Assembly (NCBI GenBank): GCA_964562925.1
Contig: CAZLVF010000027.1
Span: 1-18,452 of the forward strand
Direction of reading: 5' to 3'
Length of the DNA stretch: 18,452 nt
Origin: CAVXDP01 sp964562925
Lineage (GTDB): Archaea > Thermoproteota > Bathyarchaeia > 40CM-2-53-6 > CAVXDP01
Part shown: piece after piece, positions 15,710 through 18,452 of the stretch
Layout: each line of letters opens with the position of its first letter
Position numbering within the stretch: the stretch's first letter is position 1
Made by a program: the position numbers and the translations under genes
Notes under the pieces: model-generated
Told to the model about the DNA's origin: nothing
The model's input: only the letters and a program-made list of their open reading frames with translations
Database searches by the model: none

Positions 15710-16168
15710 ATGGCTTTTGACAGGACACTCATTGCTTACGTTACGAAAGGCGGTGTAACTGAAGAGACAGCTTCTATGATTGCAAACGTTTTGCAAGATA
15801 GGTACGGCCTTGAAGTGGATCTGACCAATCTTCGGAAGAATCCATGTCCCGATCTCAGACCGTATGGGAATGTGATAATCGGGACTGGTGTCAGAATGCA
15901 GAAGGTCTACGGAGAAGCTCTGGAGTTTCTAGAGAACGATTTCAAAGATAAGAGAGTGGCAGTTTTCGTTTCCTCGCTTGAACCTCATGATGAAGCCGTC
16001 ACGAAGTACATAGAGAAGGGTTTAGCGAACCGTCTGAACGTGAAGCCTGTCGCTGCCAGAGTCTTTGGTGGACGAATGAAGGTTTTGGGCAAAGTTGTTC
16101 AAGATAAGCGTGATATGGAAAAAGTGAAGTCATGGGCCGAGGAACTCGGCAAGAAACTTGTCGAGTAA
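15710..16168 (+). CDS. Flavodoxin-domain protein
   Basis: A 152-residue single-domain protein of the flavodoxin fold. The FMN phosphate loop is the N-terminal YVTKGGVTEETA after the first strand (TLIAYVT); later strands NVIIGTGVRM and RVAVFVSSLEPHD fit the second and third FMN loops. The C-terminal FGGRMKVLGKV and an amphipathic helix resemble flavodoxin_5/HemG-type proteins. It is likely a cytoplasmic electron carrier or quinone/porphyrinogen-type reductase subunit; substrate is unknown and I do not assign HemG. I chose the ATG at 15710 with a GAGAGTGG site upstream; TTG at 15692 and GTG at 15698 are in-frame alternatives adding 6 or 4 residues. Confidence 0.72.
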   Translation: MAFDRTLIAYVTKGGVTEETASMIANVLQDRYGLEVDLTNLRKNPCPDLRPYGNVIIGTGVRMQKVYGEALEFLENDFKDKRVAVFVSSLEPHDEAVTKYIEKGLANRLNVKPVAARVFGGRMKVLGKVVQDKRDMEKVKSWAEELGKKLVE

Positions 16169-16189
16169 TAGTGCGAAGATCCTGTATGA

Positions 16190-16363
16190 CCAAAGGATAT
16201 GGAGCGTAGCTTTGAGGGAAGGCACATCTTCCAAACTGAGGTTCAGTTTCCTAGCTACGGACTCGAAAGCACGAATGCGAGGTCGGATAGTCGATTCTCG
16301 ATAGCCTTGTTTGCGCATCCAAAATCCAAAGGAGAGAAGTTCACTCAAACATTTTTCAAAATA
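16190..16363 (-). pseudogene. N-terminal fragment of a tyrosine recombinase/integrase
   Basis: On the minus strand, YFEKCLSELLSFGFWMRKQGY continues as RESTIRPRIRAFESVARKLNL. This is the SAM-like core-binding domain pattern of archaeal integrases (W-x-x-K-x-G-Y-x-E-S-T-I followed by an R-rich helix). A TAA lies just upstream in frame at about 16364-16366, and the frame ends near 16130 without the catalytic R-H-x-x-R-Y domain. It is a relic of an integrated element, not a working enzyme. The overlapping plus-strand open frame 16199-16465 looks like a shadow. Confidence 0.5.
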
Positions 16364-16536
16364 GCCTTAGATTTGCCAAATGATGCGGGGAGCGGGATTC
16401 GCGCACCAATTTACCGGCAAAAGGCCTACATCGAACTAAGTTCAACGAAGCGTATCTTGAGCTAGCTAACCGGTTTTGTTGCCGGTTGGAACGATCTTCA
16501 TCTTCATCGATCGCAGCCTGCGAGATCGTTGTTTCG

Positions 16537-16931
16537 TCACAACAACCATGAGCAGGACGGAGTCGGCACCTTGCCTCTCACGAGTCGTCCAAGTAGCCAG
16601 ATCGTCAGAATTACAAACAATATCAGTAGCAACACCGAGAGCGACATGTTGAAGAGAGCACTCAACGCGTCGAGTTTCAGGTCGTTGGGCGACGATCCTC
16701 TCATCAAAAAAGTTGTGAAGATCGCTAGCCATGCCAAGAACAACGCAAAAGCTCTGAACTTCTTCCAGAAAGGACAGACCAGAATAGCCGCTATAGCGGC
16801 ATCCACAGGATAGCGACTATGTTATAGAAGGGGTCGAAGAATGGTATGGCCCCGTCTGACGACATATCACCGACTATGCTTCTTATGAATTCGAGAGGTG
16901 CCGTAGGTAGATCCGACAGAATGTTATTTGG
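16537..16931 (-). pseudogene. Frameshifted small membrane protein gene
   Basis: Two minus-strand frames together give one sensible membrane protein of about 130 residues. The first (16931-16791) reads IRSIVGDMSSDGAIPFFDPF then YNIVAILW before a stop. The second (16806-16537) continues DAAIAAILVCPFWKKFRAF, ALFLAWLAIFTTFLMRG and MSLSVLLLILFVILTIWLLG, giving about three membrane segments in all. Switching frames near 16800 joins a membrane helix across the break. No start codon is seen before IRSIVGDM apart from the internal ATG, so the 5' end may also be lost. Family unknown. A sequencing error is the alternative to a true frameshift. Confidence 0.45.
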
Positions 16932-16983
16932 TGTTCAAATGGCTTAAAGATGATGTCATTTCACATGTGAGCTGTGTTGTGGA

Positions 16984-17229
16984 TTGAGACGATCGTTCAA
17001 GGTCTTATCGTTTATCCTAGTTGTCATATTGATCATTGCCTTAATTTCGCATCTGCTTGTTAACGTGGAGGTGTTGGATGAGGTGCCGATGGTCAAGAAG
17101 GAACCGAGTACGAAAGTGATTGGGCTTATTTCTGATACTAAAGGGGGGAGGGGTAGGGGGTACTTCCATCACCAGCAGACAGAGGATTCGAGCCTCCACC
17201 CTAAGTTAACAGAGCCGCTTCGTGCTTGA
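16984..17229 (+). pseudogene. Truncated membrane-anchored phosphoesterase-like gene
   Basis: The N-terminus RRSFKVLSFILVVILIIALISHLLV is a membrane anchor or signal sequence (residues 2-26; KVLSFILVVILIIALISH is the hydrophobic core). After a short linker comes KVIGLISDTK, close to the first metal motif (ISDTH) of calcineurin-like phosphoesterases, with lysine in place of histidine. Then the reading enters a G-rich tract (GGRGRGYF) and no further phosphoesterase motif follows before the stop at 17229. It is best read as a truncated remnant. A TATA-like CTTAAAG lies at 16943-16949. Start TTG at 16984. Confidence 0.42.
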
Positions 17230-17230
17230 G

Positions 17231-17300
17231 TGAATTTTTATACCAAGAGGCGTTACGCCAAAAAGTATAAATTTCATAACTCCAATTGGCGTTACACCTA
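17231..17300 (+). promoter_or_regulatory. Promoter region with two TATA boxes and two GGCGTTAC elements
   Basis: AATTTTTATACC (17233-17244) and AGTATAAATTT (17264-17274) are TATA-like. GGCGTTACGCC (17249-17259) is a near-perfect palindrome (GGCGT/ACGCC around one base), and GGCGTTACACC (17288-17298) repeats it with 10 of 11 identical, 39 nt further on. The similarity extends to about 23 bases (17 identical, including AAGT.TA). The second copy lies about 25 nt beyond the second TATA box, near the expected transcription start of the ATPase gene at 17313. This layout suits repressor operators. Confidence 0.5.
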
Positions 17301-17312
17301 GAAGTGTATTCA

Positions 17313-18434
17313 ATGCAGAACCCGTTCACCTTTGGTCATGTGGTATCAGGAGAGGATTTTGCGGACCGGGAACGTGAGATAAATGAGCTTACAGAGACTC
17401 TTTTGGGCCGCACGAACGTCATCATCGCCTCTCCTAGACGCTACGGAAAGACATCGCTGGTGTTGGAGGTCTTCAAACGAATCCAGACGCAGGGAATTCT
17501 AACGATCTATGTGGATTTGTTTCCTGCAACGTCCCGGACAAGATTTGTCGAGATCTACGCAGAAGCTCTCTCGCAGGCATCGAGAGGTAGACTGGAGGAG
17601 GCTGTAGCTTTCCTGAGGGAAGTTATTCCAACACCGAAAATTGTGATCAAGCCTGAAGGGGTCCCTGGTATCGAGGTTGAGTTTGGGAGAACTCGTAAGG
17701 AGATCGATGCCCTGTTCAGCTCGATCCTAGACGCGCCGCAGAAACTTGCGGAAAGGAAGAAGAAGTTAGTCGCGGTCACTTTCGATGAGTTCCAAGAGAT
17801 TCAAAACTTGGACGGTGAACAAATGCAACGGGAAATTCGCAGCAAGATCCAACATCATTCCAATGTGGCATACATCTTTGCGGGGAGTCGCAAGCATCTC
17901 TTAGACAAGATTTTTGCAGATAAAGCAAAACCACTGTATCGAATAGGTAAGCCATTCTATCTCGGTCCGATCACGACCAACGACTTCATGAACTTTATAC
18001 GAGATAAATTCGAATCAACCAAGGTTCATATCCCAGACACTATAACAAGAGAAATAGTATCCCTCACCGAGTGCCATCCGTACTACACACAGCAACTTTG
18101 TCACGAGATCTGGAATCTGCTCGGCCCTAGAAAGCAAGTCACGATAACCCATGTGAAAGAAGCCGTTCAAAACGTCCTCACCTCCCAGAATTACGCATTC
18201 ACAACGATTTGGGACTCGCTACCGCCAAGTCAACGGGCACTGCTGAGGGGCATAGCTGTCATCGGAGGCACCAAGATATTTTCAAAGGAATTCGTCGCTA
18301 GATACTCTCTGGGAACCCCTTCAAACGTCCAGAAAGCGGCTCAATATCTCGTTGAAAGGGGATTTCTGGAAAGAATAGACGGAGGCTACGTCATAGCAGA
18401 CGTCTTTCATAAAGAATGGCTCAGGCGTATCTAG
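17313..18434 (+). CDS. STAND/AAA-type archaeal ATPase with C-terminal winged helix
   Basis: A 373-residue ATPase of the archaeal ATPase (PF01637-like) group. It opens with NPFTFGHVVSGEDFADREREI, the standard N-terminus of this group, then Walker A SPRRYGKTS (40-48), Walker B VTFDEFQEI with D158-E159, a sensor region YIFAGSRKHLL, and the FYLGPI segment after it. The C-terminal 100 residues, from PSQRALLRGIAVIGG on, form a winged-helix-like domain. I chose the ATG at 17313 because the NPFxxG start follows at once; the in-frame TTG at 17286 would lie inside a repeated GGCGTTAC element and add nine unrelated residues. The members are often accessory or mobile-element linked; the exact role is unknown. 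The stop TAG is at 18432-18434. Confidence 0.82.
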   Translation: MQNPFTFGHVVSGEDFADREREINELTETLLGRTNVIIASPRRYGKTSLVLEVFKRIQTQGILTIYVDLFPATSRTRFVEIYAEALSQASRGRLEEAVAFLREVIPTPKIVIKPEGVPGIEVEFGRTRKEIDALFSSILDAPQKLAERKKKLVAVTFDEFQEIQNLDGEQMQREIRSKIQHHSNVAYIFAGSRKHLLDKIFADKAKPLYRIGKPFYLGPITTNDFMNFIRDKFESTKVHIPDTITREIVSLTECHPYYTQQLCHEIWNLLGPRKQVTITHVKEAVQNVLTSQNYAFTTIWDSLPPSQRALLRGIAVIGGTKIFSKEFVARYSLGTPSNVQKAAQYLVERGFLERIDGGYVIADVFHKEWLRRI

Positions 18435-18452
18435 GAAGTGCGGGGAGTGGGA

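Noticed and set aside
15692..16168. Protoporphyrinogen oxidase HemG
   Set aside because: Only the flavodoxin fold is supported. No heme pathway gene is nearby.
16199..16465. Plus-strand ORF of 88 codons
   Set aside because: It lies opposite the integrase fragment, has no family-like pattern, and its composition looks like an antisense shadow.
16468..16487. Hairpin AACCGG-8-CCGGTT as a terminator
   Set aside because: The stem is only 6 bp and no T-run follows on either strand. Its position near degraded genes gives it no clear job.
16529..16813. Plus-strand ORF of 94 codons
   Set aside because: The opposite strand has well-formed membrane helices, which makes this a shadow.
1..18452. CRISPR array, rRNA, or insertion sequence with terminal repeats
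   Set aside because: No regularly spaced repeats, no conserved rRNA blocks, no transposase domain and no terminal inverted repeats were seen on either strand.

Overview
The window looks like a scaffold from an uncultured archaeon. A TACK-group lineage such as Bathyarchaeia is my guess, from gene content only; I see no marker gene that settles it. Archaeal signs are AT-rich TATA boxes about 35-45 nt before starts, many TTG and GTG starts (some with GGAG or GGTG Shine-Dalgarno sites), a VapBC pair, an archaeal-type STAND/AAA ATPase, and an archaeal-type lipoate operon. A run of 100 N at 6421-6520 shows a draft assembly.

Layout, left to right. (1) 1-870: possible end of an unknown minus-strand gene at the edge, then a vapBC toxin-antitoxin pair. 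(2) 1146-5141: an ECF-type uptake transporter in the order ATPase, ATPase, S component, T component, followed by a nucleoside phosphorylase-family enzyme; together they suggest nucleoside (or related) uptake and salvage. (3) 5189-6832: a two-gene ABC exporter (ATPase plus ABC-2 permease), the permease being broken by the N gap. (4) 11740 down to 6870, minus strand: four tightly packed genes, read as two radical-SAM proteins of the LipS1/LipS2 type, a lipoate-protein ligase (LplA+LplB type) fused to a cysteine-rich DUF116-like domain, and a LipT-like flavoprotein. This appears to be a complete lipoyl assembly operon of the recently recognised LipS1/LipS2 type. (5) 12832 down to 11813, minus strand: a small coiled-coil membrane protein and a dCTP deaminase-like protein whose expected catalytic glutamate is alanine. 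(6) 12952-16168, plus strand: an MFS transporter, a C_GCAxxG_C_C redox protein with a palindrome around its TATA box, a divergent Tag-like DNA glycosylase, and a flavodoxin-domain protein. (7) 16169-17230: a gene graveyard with an integrase N-terminal fragment, a frameshifted membrane protein and a truncated phosphoesterase-like gene. (8) 17231-18434: a repeated GGCGTTAC element interleaved with TATA boxes, then a STAND/AAA-type ATPase.

The most interesting points are the lipoate operon with its ligase-DUF116 fusion, the complementary degeneration of ATP-site motifs in the two ECF ATPases, the E-to-A change in the Dcd-like protein, and two promoter-embedded repeats that look like operators. 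There is no rRNA, tRNA or CRISPR array that I can support.
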